Source of the DNA: JBMNHG01 sp045627705
Lineage (GTDB): Bacteria > Verrucomicrobiota > Kiritimatiellia > RFP12 > JBMNHG01
Length of the DNA: 45,416 nt
NCBI GenBank assembly: GCA_045627705.1
Contig: JAZQOE010000099.1
Location: forward strand, 1 to 45,416
Direction of reading: 5' to 3'
Every line of letters starts with the position of its first letter. Within the stretch, counting starts at the first letter, position 1. Below the pieces are notes generated by a model, which was not told where the DNA came from, searched no databases, and saw nothing but the letters and a program-made list of their open reading frames with translations. A program made the position numbers and the translations under genes. Below are positions 1 through 9,248 of this stretch, in pieces.

Positions 1-1942
1 CAGCGGGGGCGGCAGGGGCTTCGGCGGCTTCCGCCGCGGGAGCGGTTTCGGGGGCCTGTCCGGGTTCAACGGGGAAATCGGGAGTCCCTTCTTCAGGTTC
101 GGACTGGACACCGAGGTCAATCTTGTTGGGGAGATCGATCGTCGGCGGCGGAGCAAGCGGGACAAGCTCTTCCCCGGTATCGGAAACGATCGTGGCGGTA
201 ACGAACACAATCAGATTCTGGCGGCGTTCCTCCCAGACATCGTGACGGAACAGCTGGCCGATCAGAGGAATCTTCGAGAGGACAGGCACGCCTTCGGTCG
301 TCTTCTGTCGCGTGCCTTCCATGAGGCCGCCCATGACGACCGTCTCGCCGGAGCGGACGATGACTTCCGTCTCGATCTCGTTCTTGCGGAACACGGGCAG
401 CTTGAGCATCGAGGTCTCGTTGGTCAGGCTGTCGGCGGTCGTGCTACCGCTGTCGCTCGGCGCCATGAAATATTCCCAACGGACAAACTCCTCGATCGAG
501 GGCGCGAGCTTGAGGTTGATCGACGCCATGTCGGAACCGACGCTCGGAGTCGCGGTAAGCTCGATGCCAAGCTCCTCAAGCGTGGGAGAACCGGACGGCA
601 CCATGCGCGAGCGGGTGACGGTCTCCTTGTTTCCGTTGCCAGTGTAGATGACCTCGTCGTAATCCTCCAAGTCGTAGTCCTCGTAGTAGCGGAAGTCCTC
701 GCCGATGCGGATATGCGCCTCGGTGTTGTTGATGGCCGTCACGCGCGGCATGGAAAGCGTGCGGGCCTTGCCATAAGTCTCGAGGGCATGGAGCGTGGCC
801 TGGAAGGCGGGATCCGTGAGGATGCCGGTGAAGCTTCCATTCAGGCCATTGGCCGCATTCGCGAAGGAATTCCACTTCATCGATGCGCCGCCGTCGATCT
901 GCGTCTCCGCGACCTGGCGCTGTACGCCGCCGACAAACTTGCCGCGAGTACTTACCGAAACCGGGCTCTGCAACACCCAGTCGATGCCAAGTTCACGAAG
1001 GTCTTCGACGGAAGTCGAAAGGAAGCGCGCCTCGATCAGCACCTGCGGCGGACGCACGTCGAGCGCGTCGATGATATCCTCGACCAGCGCAAGGTTCTCG
1101 CGGGTGTTCTTCGCGAGAATGGCGTTTGTCTTCTTGTTATAGACAATGTCCGCGCCCTCCTGCTCTGGAACAAAGCGGGTGACTGCCTCGATGATGCCAA
1201 TCGAATCGGGCGCGCCCTCGAGTTCCTCGGAAGTGATGCCGCGGCGAAGGCGGTAGATGCGGGTGAGCAACGGCGGCGTACCGGCGGAGATGTTGCCCGC
1301 CGTGGCCCAGATCAGGTTGCGTCCGACGGAAAATGTAACATTCAGATTGCGCCCGATATACTCGAGCACCTCGGAGAGAGGAACGTCGTCAACATGGATC
1401 GTAATCGTGTTTTCGCCGCCAAGGCTGCCGTCGGCGACAATGTTCACATTTTCCGCGGCGCCGATTTGCGTGATGACCGCGGCAAGGCTGACATCGACCA
1501 AATGAATGCTCACGGGATTCGCGAGCGCCTCCTGCATCTCGTTCGGTATGGCCGCAAAGGAACCGTCCAGGCCGAGCACATGCTGGCGCAGATGATAGGT
1601 GTCGGGCAAAGTCGCGCCAAGGTCGTAGTCGGCGATCATCGATTTCTGCGTAGGCTTGTCGCGGACGCGGGCGGCGAGTTCGCGCTGCTCGGCAAGCGCC
1701 GCGAGGATCTTCGCCTGCAGTTCGTTCAAGCCTGGACGGAATCGGTCCTTGCGCGAAATGTCGATGCATTCGATGATCGCCTGCGTAAGGTCGCCGCGCT
1801 CGTATGCCGCCTGTGCAGAAAGCAGTTCGGGATCGGCGGGCACGGACTCCGGTTCCGCCTTTTGCGTCGCGCAGCCGGCAACGATGGCGATGCAAAGCGC
1901 TGCCAGAATGGCGGACGCGCGTTTGAAGTTATTTTCACGCAT
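1..1942 (-). CDS. Secretin (GspD/PilQ type), outer-membrane lipoprotein, 3' end outside window
   Basis: At least 647 residues are read leftward and the gene runs off the window. A signal peptide ends in a lipobox (IVAGC, Cys24), so the protein is probably a lipoprotein. Residues about 45-85 look TPR-like. They are followed by an N0/STN-like fold (about 140-205), an N1-like region and a secretin domain beginning near QVLIEARFLSTS. The secretin signature VPVLSKIPLIGQLF lies at about residues 551-564. The visible C-terminus is rich in Ala, Pro and Glu. Secretins form the multimeric outer-membrane gate of type II secretion and type IV pilus systems. The ATG at 1942 has an AGAGGA ribosome site eight bases upstream. 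The gene starts 42 bases after the pseudopilin gene ends, so the two are probably one operon. GspD and PilQ cannot be told apart here. Confidence 0.93.
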   Translation of the reverse strand, partial: MRENNFKRASAILAALCIAIVAGCATQKAEPESVPADPELLSAQAAYERGDLTQAIIECIDISRKDRFRPGLNELQAKILAALAEQRELAARVRDKPTQKSMIADYDLGATLPDTYHLRQHVLGLDGSFAAIPNEMQEALANPVSIHLVDVSLAAVITQIGAAENVNIVADGSLGGENTITIHVDDVPLSEVLEYIGRNLNVTFSVGRNLIWATAGNISAGTPPLLTRIYRLRRGITSEELEGAPDSIGIIEAVTRFVPEQEGADIVYNKKTNAILAKNTRENLALVEDIIDALDVRPPQVLIEARFLSTSVEDLRELGIDWVLQSPVSVSTRGKFVGGVQRQVAETQIDGGASMKWNSFANAANGLNGSFTGILTDPAFQATLHALETYGKARTLSMPRVTAINNTEAHIRIGEDFRYYEDYDLEDYDEVIYTGNGNKETVTRSRMVPSGSPTLEELGIELTATPSVGSDMASINLKLAPSIEEFVRWEYFMAPSDSGSTTADSLTNETSMLKLPVFRKNEIETEVIVRSGETVVMGGLMEGTRQKTTEGVPVLSKIPLIGQLFRHDVWEERRQNLIVFVTATIVSDTGEELVPLAPPPTIDLPNKIDLGVQSEPEEGTPDFPVEPGQAPETAPAAEAAEAPAAPA

Positions 1943-1984
1943 GGTTGTTTCCTCTCGAAAAATCATACCGGCCAACGCGGCCCA

Positions 1985-2818
1985 CTAGTTGTCGCCAGGC
2001 TCCACCGTGCCTTCCCACCAAGGTGGGGACGCATAGACATTGCCTTCGTACGCGACATTCAATACCATCGGGTTGTTCGCGGTAATGCTCGCGCCCTTTT
2101 GCGCGCGCCCCTTTACCCTGCCGTACCTGTGATGATGGTAGCAGCGGACGATGGGAAGCCTGGAACTGCTGGGGCGCTTGCCATCCTCTGTCCCGAGGCA
2201 GGACGAATCTTCGCCGCAACCGCCAGCGAGTACATGCTCCTTGTGTTCGCCCCATGTCACGGTGCCATCGCCGTCGAAATCCGCCTTCGGGCATCCGAAC
2301 GAGCAACTTGTTCCGCTGAATTCGTAGAAGTAACTGCCGCGCTTGATCTCGGTGTTGCGCTTTGAATTTGAATTCGTCTCGTTGTCCGCGATGTTGCCGT
2401 AGGCATTTTCTGGAGGATCGACATAGTCGCCATTTCCCTTATGCTCATCGCTGCGGCAGACATACTGGGTCTTGTTGTCGATGTAATCCGGATAAAGGTT
2501 CGAAAGCCAGTCGGGGTTCGTACGCCTGTCGGCGCGGTAGATCACCAGTGCCGCACCGAACTGCCTGAGGTTGTTCAGGCAGTTTGTCTGGCGGGCGCGT
2601 TCGCGCGCGGATCGGGCGGAATTCGCGACCATGCCGCCGAGAAGCGCGATGATGCAAATGACGACCAGCATTTCCGGCAGCGTGAAACCGCCGGAAAAAC
2701 GGCGCGCCGTTTTTTCGCATGGCGTATGAGAAACGGCCGCTTGCGACAAACCACCCATGGGCGGCACGGGCGCCGTCCTGCGGGTGAAAAGGCTTATCAA
2801 TTTTGGCATAGCGGACAT
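1985..2818 (-). CDS. Pseudopilin with type IV prepilin cleavage motif and an EF-hand-like loop
   Basis: The protein has the prepilin peptidase site G|FTLPEM followed by a hydrophobic helix (LVVICIIALLGGMV), so it is a type II secretion or pilus-like subunit. The mature part is about 233 residues, Cys-rich, and ends in VLNVAYEGNVYASPPWW, like the tail of PVC pseudopilins. An EF-hand-like loop (D-F-D-G-D-G-T-V-T-W-G-E, 2246-2281) suggests calcium binding. The start is uncertain. ATG 2818 is just downstream of the predicted sigma-54 start point. ATG 2809 is possible. ATG 2758 would give a more usual leader of about 24 residues. A TTG at 2848 keeps the frame open but lies inside the promoter. The leader contains an in-frame palindromic element encoding CEKTARRFSGG. 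It precedes the secretin gene. Confidence 0.85.
   Translation of the reverse strand: MSAMPKLISLFTRRTAPVPPMGGLSQAAVSHTPCEKTARRFSGGFTLPEMLVVICIIALLGGMVANSARSARERARQTNCLNNLRQFGAALVIYRADRRTNPDWLSNLYPDYIDNKTQYVCRSDEHKGNGDYVDPPENAYGNIADNETNSNSKRNTEIKRGSYFYEFSGTSCSFGCPKADFDGDGTVTWGEHKEHVLAGGCGEDSSCLGTEDGKRPSSSRLPIVRCYHHHRYGRVKGRAQKGASITANNPMVLNVAYEGNVYASPPWWEGTVEPGDN
2246..2281 (-). other. EF-hand-like calcium loop within the pseudopilin
   Basis: The twelve codons read D-F-D-G-D-G-T-V-T-W-G-E, which puts Asp at positions 1, 3 and 5, Gly at 6 and Glu at 12 of the canonical EF-hand or dockerin-type loop. Major pseudopilins of type II secretion are known to bind calcium, but through a different C-terminal loop. 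Confidence 0.6.
2695..2714. repeat. Palindromic element, copy 1 (in pseudopilin leader)
   Basis: Perfect 20-base palindrome A5-CGGCGCGCCG-T5. It is read on the minus strand as E-K-T-A-R-R-F just before the prepilin cleavage site. Confidence 0.85.
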
Positions 2819-2831
2819 TGTATGTGGTCTC

Positions 2832-2847
2832 TGCAAAAAGCATGCCA
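2832..2847 (-). promoter_or_regulatory. Sigma-54 (RpoN) type promoter for the pseudopilin-secretin operon
   Basis: On the minus strand TGGCATG, four bases, then TTGCA matches the -24/-12 consensus TGGCACG-N4-TTGCW with one mismatch and exact spacing. Transcription would start near 2821, just ahead of ATG 2818. Pilin genes are classic RpoN targets. Confidence 0.6.
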
Positions 2848-2965
2848 AAATTCCAGCGCCAGATTAGGAAAGGCAAAAAATGCCTGTTTGACATTTCACA
2901 CAATTACCCTTGTGATGTAGTCATCGGCACATATCGTTGATGCCTATTGCAATGTGAAAATCGGC

Positions 2966-2991
2966 GGAAACGGGGACACACCCCGTTTTAT
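2966..2991. repeat. GGGGACA palindrome, copy 1
   Basis: AAACGGGGACACACCCCGTTTT is an inverted repeat with AAACGGGG/CCCCGTTT arms in the spacer before the large propeller gene. Related sequences occur at 14658, 25363 and 36985. Confidence 0.6.
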
Positions 2992-3040
2992 ACGCAAATC
3001 ACTATCGCGGAGACGGGCATTGTGTGCTACACTAGGGATC

Positions 3041-6000
3041 ATGAAAAGCAACAACATTGCACTTCGAGTGCTAACTGGAACGTTCATCGCGATTTGCACC
3101 GTGGCGATCGCCAACGAACCCGCAAAGGATTTCGCGACGCCCGTCAAAGCTTCGCTCCTCGATGCCGAGGCCTATTCGGTATGGGACCCAGGGACAGACC
3201 CTCATGTGAAGCCCGCCTCCGGCAAGACCACCGATGCCATCTGGGGCACAGACTACCGCGAACCGCATTTCTTGGGCGCGACATTCGGAAAGTCGAAGGA
3301 GCCTGGCGAACGCCACCTCCGCATCGCCTTCAAAAAGCCCGTTGAAACAGGGTCCCTCCTTGTCCGCGGCGCCGTGCGCGTGAGCGTCTTGAAGCCCGAT
3401 GCCGAATATCCCGGCGACCTTGCCGACGAGTCTCAGTGGATTCCAGCCGAGCGTGTCACGGCGTCCGGCATAACCGCGAAGGAGCCGTCGAACCGCACCG
3501 CCCTCGCACTTTGGACGCTTCCGTCAATCGTCGAAACCCGCGCGCTCCGCTTCTCGCATTTTTCGGAAGTCGGCGTCAGCCAGATGGACGCCAACCTCGG
3601 CGGCGTGATGGTGCTTTCAAAGCGCTGGGCGAGTTTCTCCCCGCTCGCGTTCGCGACTTCGCGCTCGAACAATTCGTCCGTCCGCAAGATAATCAATGGC
3701 GCTGACGATGGATGGGGCGCGTGGGAAAACATCAAGGCGGACAAGGCCAGCCAGCGAGACCTCGTCTCCGCGGACAACGCGGAATGGATCACGCTCGTAT
3801 GGCCGTCGCCGATTCCGCTCGGCGCGATCATGACCGCATGGACCGGTTTCCAGTCCGCCGATGTGCAAGTCTATGATGGCCCTGACAACATCCACCCGCT
3901 CGACGCGGAGGAATCCGCATGGCGCACTGTCGCCACGCCGAACGATTTCATCAGCGGCTATCCCGTCGCACTCTGGCCCTGTTTCGAGGCGTTCGATGCC
4001 CCCGCAACAACCCGTGCGCTGCGCCTGCGCATCACCGCCGTCACAAAGGTCTCGCACCCGCATGTGATGAAGTCGCCAGCCGGCGGAAAGCGCGTCTGGC
4101 TCGGCGAACTTTTCGCCGTTGCCGACATCGGCGACGCACCGCTTGCGCTTCCAAAATTCGACGTGGCCGAAGAGGCGCATCCGCCGATTCCGGTTGAATT
4201 CGAAACTCCAGCCGATGGATATGTCACCCTGGTGATCGAGGACGAAACAGGCAAGCGCGTGCGCAACCTCGTCTCCGAGACCTTCTTCCCAGCCGGCCGC
4301 AACACCGCATGGTGGGATGGTTCCGATGACCTGAAGCGCGACCTCGACGCCGCGAACCACGGCCTGTGGCGCATCCCGACACACTTCGTCGAACCCGGCG
4401 CCTACCGTGTGCGCGGCCTCTGGCATGCGGGCATCGAGCCATACTACGAGTTTTCCGTCTATGCCCCCGGCAATCCGCCATGGGATTGTCCTGACCACAC
4501 TGGCGCCTGGCTCGCAAACCATTCCGCGCCGCAGGCCGCGACATTCGTCCCCGCCGAACGCACGCATACCGGCACCCCGCTTGTCTTCCTCGGCGCATCA
4601 GTCACCGAAGGCCCGGACGGCCTTATCTGGGTCGATCTCGAAGGCAACAAGCACGGCGGCATGAAGTGGCTCGGCGGCATCTGGACCGCCGCCCCGTTCC
4701 TTTGCTGCGACATCGGCCCGGAGGCCTCGACCAACATCTCCGCTTTCGCCGCCGCAATCTGGCGGGATAGCGACAAGCCCGTCGAGCTTCGTCTTACCGC
4801 GCTTCGCAGGCGCGGTTCGCAGCTTGAGGCGGACAAGTGCTTCAACGGTCCGTTCAATCCCTACAACGGCGAAAAGCCCGCGCCAACGAACACCTTCTCG
4901 ATCGGCGCAATCGCCGCGCGCAACAAGAGCATCTACATGTCGTTCCCAGGACAGCACCGTCTCGTGCGCATGGCCGACGATGGCAAGACGCTAGCCGATA
5001 GCATCCACTTCCCCACCCCACGTGGCCTGGCCTTCGAATCCGATGGCAGCCTGCTCGTGATTTCGAGCAACAATGTGTTCCGTCTGAACCTCGGCGAAAC
5101 AGGCTCGCTGGAGAAGCTCTCCCGCGAACAGGTTTCGGTCGTCGCCAAGGACCTCGACCATCCGCATGATCTCGCGGTCGCGCCCGATGGCCGAATCTTC
5201 GTCTCGCTCCGCGGCGAAAGCCACCGCGTCGCCGTCTTCTCGCCCAAAGGCAAGCGCCTGGCATACATCGGCAAGAAGGGCGTGCCCTCCGCTGGCCCGT
5301 ACAACGAGCTTCGCATGAACAACCCCGCAGGCATGGCCGTGGATTCGCTAGGCCATCTCTGGGTCGCGGAAATGGACTATGTGCCGAAGCGCGTCTCCCT
5401 CTGGGATTCAACAAAGGGCGACTTGATCCGCGCGTGGTACGGACCCGCGAAATACGGCGGCGGCGGAATGCTCGCGCGCGACGAGCAGAACCGGTTCTTC
5501 TACGGCGAGGAAAAGCGCGGCACGCTCGAATTCGAGCTCGACTGGCGCACCGGCGAAAGCTTCCTCGTGAACATCCCATACCGCGGCGAAACGAACGACA
5601 TCGTCTCGCGCACGAAGAGCGCCGCGCCCGAGCATACCTTCACGTACAACGGACGCCGCTACTACTCGAACTCCTACAATTCGAATCCCTGCTCCGGTCC
5701 GGGAACCGCGATTCTCTTTGTCGATCGCGACGGCCTTGCCAAGCCGGTGGCCGCGCTCGGTTCGGCGAACAGCCACTCGCTTCTGAAGACCGACGAGTTC
5801 CGTCCGCTCTGGCCCGCCAATCCAAAGGCGAAGCCAGACGCCCCGCGCTCGTTCAAGACTGACGCATGGTTCCTCTGGTGCGACCGCAACGGCGACAACG
5901 ATGTCCAGCCAGACGAAGTCGAAATGCGCGCCGGCAAACTTCAGGGCGTGCTTGTCCAGGAAGACCTTTCGTTCGCGGTCGCGAACATGGACCGCACATC

Positions 6001-7423
6001 GCTGCGACTCCCTGTCCGCGAAGTCGCGAAAAACGGCGCGCCGCTTTTCGCGCTCGATGATCTCGAGACCGTGGCGACGAACGTTTCGCTCTCGCCTTCT
6101 TCCGGCGGGTGCCAGATGCTTGTTTCCAAAGACGGACGCGCGGCGGCGCTCACCCTTGGCGCCAAGCCGTTCAGCTCGCACTCGGTAAGCGGCGCCATCG
6201 ACGGACGCGCTGTGTGGAGCCTTCCGAACCCGTGGCCAGGTCTGCACGCCTCGCACCACTGCGACACCCCGAAGGCCCCTGGGCAGTTGATCGGCGTGAC
6301 CCGTCTGCTCGGCGGCCTCTTCGAACCCGCCGGTAGCAAGGTCGGCCCACTCTGGGCCGTGAACGGCAACATGGGCAACCTGTATGTGATGACGCTCGAT
6401 GGCCTTTTCGTATCGACTATCTTCAAGGATGTCCGCCAGGGCCAGGTCTGGCGCATGCCCGTCGGCGAGCGCGGAATGTCTGTCAAGAAGATCACGCTCC
6501 ACGATGAGAACTTCTGGCCGACAATCTCCTGCATGCCCGACGGCCAGACATACGTCGTGAATGGCAGCGAAAGCGCCATCGTCCGTCTCGACGGCCTCGA
6601 GACTCTGCGCCCGATCGCGCCGTTCACCGTTGAAGTCACGCCTGACTTGCTCCGGGCATCGCTCGACTACGAGGCCCGCAACGAGGAACTGCGTCGCGAT
6701 GCGCGCGGTTCCGGACGCATCACGGCCCGCATCCTCGCGGAAGCGCCGGCAGTCGATGGCTCCCTCTCCGAGTGGTCCGACGCCGACTGGGTGGAAATCG
6801 AAAAAGCCGGCCGTGGCGCGAACTTCAACTCCAACTCGAAGCCCTACAGTTTCCTTGGCGCAGTCGCGGCTTCCGGCGACCGCCTCTATGCCGCGTGGGA
6901 CACCTCCGAGGCGAATCTCCTGAAAAATTCGGGCGAATCGCTCGAGGCGCTATTCAAGACAGGCGGCGCGCTCGACATAATGATCGCGACGAATCCGAAG
7001 GCCGACCCCGCGCGCCAGTCCGCCGTCGCGGGCGACAAGCGGCTGCTCGTCACGCGCGTCGATGGCAAGGTGCGGGCCGCGCTTTACACCGCGGTCGCGC
7101 CCGGCACTCCCGACGCAGACAAAGTCCCGTTCTCGTCGCCGTGGAGAACAATCCATTTCGACCGGATCGATGACGTTAGCGACCATGTCGAACTTGCCAC
7201 GAACAAACAGGGCGCATACGAAATCTCGATTCCGCTGGCGGTCCTCGGGCTCAAGCCCGAACACGGCATGCGCCATGGCTTCGACATCGGCGTGCTGCGC
7301 GGCAATGGCTCCGAAACGACCGCCCGCGTTTACTGGAGCAACAAGGCAACGGGCATCACGGCCGACGTCCCGTCCGAAGCCGAACTCCTTCCCCGCTTCT
7401 GGGGCACAGCCGTCTGGGAATAG
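3041..7423 (+). CDS. Large secreted beta-propeller (NHL-like) protein with C-terminal CBM9-like domain
   Basis: A protein of 1460 residues, probably exported: the first 25 residues form a signal peptide (MKSNNIALRV... ending near AIANE). ATG 3041 is preferred to ATG 2954 because the upstream extension has no signal-peptide character and runs through a palindromic repeat. Residues about 385-450 (PADGYVTLVIEDETGKRVRN) resemble a FlgD-like Ig fold. The middle holds NHL-type propeller repeats, for example HPHDLAVAPDGRIFV and NPAGMAVDSLGHLWVAE. Near residue 1230, VDGSLSEWSDADW marks a CBM9-like sandwich domain, common in secreted carbohydrate-active proteins. A palindromic element is read in frame as AKNGAPLF near residue 997. 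The catalytic role, if any, is unknown. A second propeller and a GH5-like enzyme nearby suggest polysaccharide processing. Confidence 0.85.
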   Translation: MKSNNIALRVLTGTFIAICTVAIANEPAKDFATPVKASLLDAEAYSVWDPGTDPHVKPASGKTTDAIWGTDYREPHFLGATFGKSKEPGERHLRIAFKKPVETGSLLVRGAVRVSVLKPDAEYPGDLADESQWIPAERVTASGITAKEPSNRTALALWTLPSIVETRALRFSHFSEVGVSQMDANLGGVMVLSKRWASFSPLAFATSRSNNSSVRKIINGADDGWGAWENIKADKASQRDLVSADNAEWITLVWPSPIPLGAIMTAWTGFQSADVQVYDGPDNIHPLDAEESAWRTVATPNDFISGYPVALWPCFEAFDAPATTRALRLRITAVTKVSHPHVMKSPAGGKRVWLGELFAVADIGDAPLALPKFDVAEEAHPPIPVEFETPADGYVTLVIEDETGKRVRNLVSETFFPAGRNTAWWDGSDDLKRDLDAANHGLWRIPTHFVEPGAYRVRGLWHAGIEPYYEFSVYAPGNPPWDCPDHTGAWLANHSAPQAATFVPAERTHTGTPLVFLGASVTEGPDGLIWVDLEGNKHGGMKWLGGIWTAAPFLCCDIGPEASTNISAFAAAIWRDSDKPVELRLTALRRRGSQLEADKCFNGPFNPYNGEKPAPTNTFSIGAIAARNKSIYMSFPGQHRLVRMADDGKTLADSIHFPTPRGLAFESDGSLLVISSNNVFRLNLGETGSLEKLSREQVSVVAKDLDHPHDLAVAPDGRIFVSLRGESHRVAVFSPKGKRLAYIGKKGVPSAGPYNELRMNNPAGMAVDSLGHLWVAEMDYVPKRVSLWDSTKGDLIRAWYGPAKYGGGGMLARDEQNRFFYGEEKRGTLEFELDWRTGESFLVNIPYRGETNDIVSRTKSAAPEHTFTYNGRRYYSNSYNSNPCSGPGTAILFVDRDGLAKPVAALGSANSHSLLKTDEFRPLWPANPKAKPDAPRSFKTDAWFLWCDRNGDNDVQPDEVEMRAGKLQGVLVQEDLSFAVANMDRTSLRLPVREVAKNGAPLFALDDLETVATNVSLSPSSGGCQMLVSKDGRAAALTLGAKPFSSHSVSGAIDGRAVWSLPNPWPGLHASHHCDTPKAPGQLIGVTRLLGGLFEPAGSKVGPLWAVNGNMGNLYVMTLDGLFVSTIFKDVRQGQVWRMPVGERGMSVKKITLHDENFWPTISCMPDGQTYVVNGSESAIVRLDGLETLRPIAPFTVEVTPDLLRASLDYEARNEELRRDARGSGRITARILAEAPAVDGSLSEWSDADWVEIEKAGRGANFNSNSKPYSFLGAVAASGDRLYAAWDTSEANLLKNSGESLEALFKTGGALDIMIATNPKADPARQSAVAGDKRLLVTRVDGKVRAALYTAVAPGTPDADKVPFSSPWRTIHFDRIDDVSDHVELATNKQGAYEISIPLAVLGLKPEHGMRHGFDIGVLRGNGSETTARVYWSNKATGITADVPSEAELLPRFWGTAVWE
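6029..6048. repeat. Palindromic element, copy 2 (in propeller gene)
   Basis: A5-CGGCGCGCCG-CTTTT, flanked by GCG on the left and CGC on the right, so the near-palindrome reaches 26 bases. It is read in frame as K-N-G-A-P-L-F. Confidence 0.8.
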
Positions 7424-7476
7424 GCCGGAAGCAATCGAATGGCGAACGTAGAAACCCATCAAAAGGGAAAGTCGCA

Positions 7477-8571
7477 ATGAACAGAAACGAATGGATTAGA
7501 AGCGAGATCGCCGAATGGCGGTCCGAAGGCGTGATCGGAAGCGATACCGCCGATGCGTTGCTCGCGCGCTACGCCGAAAGAGACAACAAGCTTTCATGGG
7601 GCGCGATGCTCGCGGGCGCATTCGGCGCCCTTCTGGTTGGACTCGGCATCATCGCGCTTTTCGCGGCGAACTGGGATGTTTTCGGACGCGCCGCGCGCGC
7701 CGCCATCTCCATCTCGCCCGTCGTCCTGTGCGGCGCGATCGCGATTGTCGCGTCGTGGAAGGGATGGAAGTCGATGGGGCTCTGGGAACCGCTCGGCATC
7801 CTCTGGTTCATCTCCACAGGCGCGGCGACATGCCTCGTCGCGCAGACATACCAGGTCGGCGGATCTGTCCCTGGACTCGTCCTGTTCGTGACGTTCCTCA
7901 CTCTGCCGGTAGTATGGGTCACGAAATCAGTCGCGGCAATGGCGGGCTGGCCTATCCTGGCGATCGTATGGGGACTCATGATGCAAGAGGACCATGGCGC
8001 TTCGTATCCGCTTTTATTCAAATCGGTCGCGCTGCTGGCGGTATCATTGCCCGCCTTCGTCGCATTCATCCGCCGCAAGCCGGGACGAGGGGCGATGGTC
8101 ACTGGCCAACTTGCGATCGCCCTTGTCTATTCGTGCGGATTGGCAGGCCTGATTTCCAGCCAAGTCGATGCGTTGTTTCGCATCTTTAGCGGCGAGCCCT
8201 TCATCTGCATATTCTGGGTCTGCTCGGCAATCGTAATTCTCGCGGGCATCTTCTTCAAACTCTCGGCATGGCCCATAGTGGCGACGCTTGTCGCGGCATG
8301 CGCGGCGACACCCACTGCATTCTGCGACCCGTGGATATACATCGCCGCGTTGCTGCTTGCGGCCGGCATCGTCGCCTTCGGCGTCTGGAAGATAAAACTC
8401 TCGTTCACCAACATCGGAGCCGCGCTTTTGCTTTGGCTCATCATCAGCAAATTCTTCGAAAGCAAAATCAGTTTCACCGCCAAGGGGATCATTCTCATCC
8501 TTTCGGGCGTGGCACTTGCGGCGCTGAACGTCGTGATGGTGAAGGCGAAGAAGAGGAGGACCGCGAAATGA
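7477..8571 (+). CDS. DUF2157 domain membrane protein
   Basis: A 364-residue integral membrane protein. The N-terminal 40 residues are soluble (MNRNEWIRSEIAEWRSEGVI) and are followed by about ten hydrophobic segments beginning at LSWGAMLAGAFGALLVGLGIIALFA. This matches DUF2157, whose function is unknown. The ribosome site is AAAGGGAAA before ATG 7477. The stop overlaps the start of the GDYXXLXY gene (ATGA), so the two are translationally coupled. DUF2157 and GDYXXLXY genes are recurrent partners in bacteria, which supports both assignments. Confidence 0.88.
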   Translation: MNRNEWIRSEIAEWRSEGVIGSDTADALLARYAERDNKLSWGAMLAGAFGALLVGLGIIALFAANWDVFGRAARAAISISPVVLCGAIAIVASWKGWKSMGLWEPLGILWFISTGAATCLVAQTYQVGGSVPGLVLFVTFLTLPVVWVTKSVAAMAGWPILAIVWGLMMQEDHGASYPLLFKSVALLAVSLPAFVAFIRRKPGRGAMVTGQLAIALVYSCGLAGLISSQVDALFRIFSGEPFICIFWVCSAIVILAGIFFKLSAWPIVATLVAACAATPTAFCDPWIYIAALLLAAGIVAFGVWKIKLSFTNIGAALLLWLIISKFFESKISFTAKGIILILSGVALAALNVVMVKAKKRRTAK

Positions 8572-9179
8572 AAGCAATGAACAGGACAATCGTAGTCGCC
8601 GCGGTGCTCGCCGCGCAGTGCCTGGCCATCGGATGGCTGATCTACCGATACGAGCGAGTGGTTACGCACGGCGTCGAAGTGCGCTTCAAGTGTCAGGCAT
8701 ACGATCCGTACGATCCCTTGCGCGGACGCTATCTCGACACGACAGTGCGCGAGACCACCGTGAACTTCCCCAAATCAATCACCTACGACACATGGCGGTA
8801 TCGCAACAAATGCGTCGTGAGACTGGAACCTTCCACCAACGGGCTGTGGAAAGTCGCCGAGGCGGCATTTGAACCAACTGGCGATGGTATATGGGTCAAC
8901 CCAAAAGGCTCGTATGTGGACTATCAGTTGACATGGAGTGACAAAAAAGACGACGAAACCTACGAAGAATTCTACGAACGTCAATCTGAGTCGGGAATGG
9001 TTGCCACTGTCGATTTCCCCAACCAGTTGTTCGTAAACGAAAAGCTCGCGCCGGAAGCGGAGAAACTGCTCCGCGAACATACCGGCGATGCCGTCGCAGT
9101 CTATCGTGTACTCAATGGCGAGATGGTCATCACCGACATTGAAATCGGCGGAATCCCTATCCTGCGGTGCGTGAAATAG
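8568..9179 (+). CDS. GDYXXLXY domain protein
   Basis: A 203-residue protein with one N-terminal membrane helix (TIVVAAVLAAQCLAIGWLIY) and an extracytoplasmic domain. DPLRGRYLDTTV corresponds to the GDYxxLxY signature, here with Arg for Asp. The function of the family is unknown. ATG 8568 was chosen because AGGAGGA lies seven bases upstream and the start overlaps the stop of the DUF2157 gene. The frame remains open upstream but inside that gene. Confidence 0.85.
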   Translation: MKAMNRTIVVAAVLAAQCLAIGWLIYRYERVVTHGVEVRFKCQAYDPYDPLRGRYLDTTVRETTVNFPKSITYDTWRYRNKCVVRLEPSTNGLWKVAEAAFEPTGDGIWVNPKGSYVDYQLTWSDKKDDETYEEFYERQSESGMVATVDFPNQLFVNEKLAPEAEKLLREHTGDAVAVYRVLNGEMVITDIEIGGIPILRCVK

Positions 9180-9248
9180 GGGCGGCCCGCGAAACCATGG
9201 TTGCCCAGCAAGTGCGCACATGGCATGATTATCCGCTCGGAGAACAAG

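Noticed and set aside
242..2365. A 707-codon open frame on the plus strand
   Set aside because: It is antisense to the secretin and pseudopilin genes, its Arg/Ala/Asp-rich composition is that of a mirror frame, and no family resemblance is visible. The minus strand gives a clear secretin.
2846..2848. TTG as start of the pseudopilin
   Set aside because: It falls inside the sigma-54-like promoter and upstream of the predicted transcript start.
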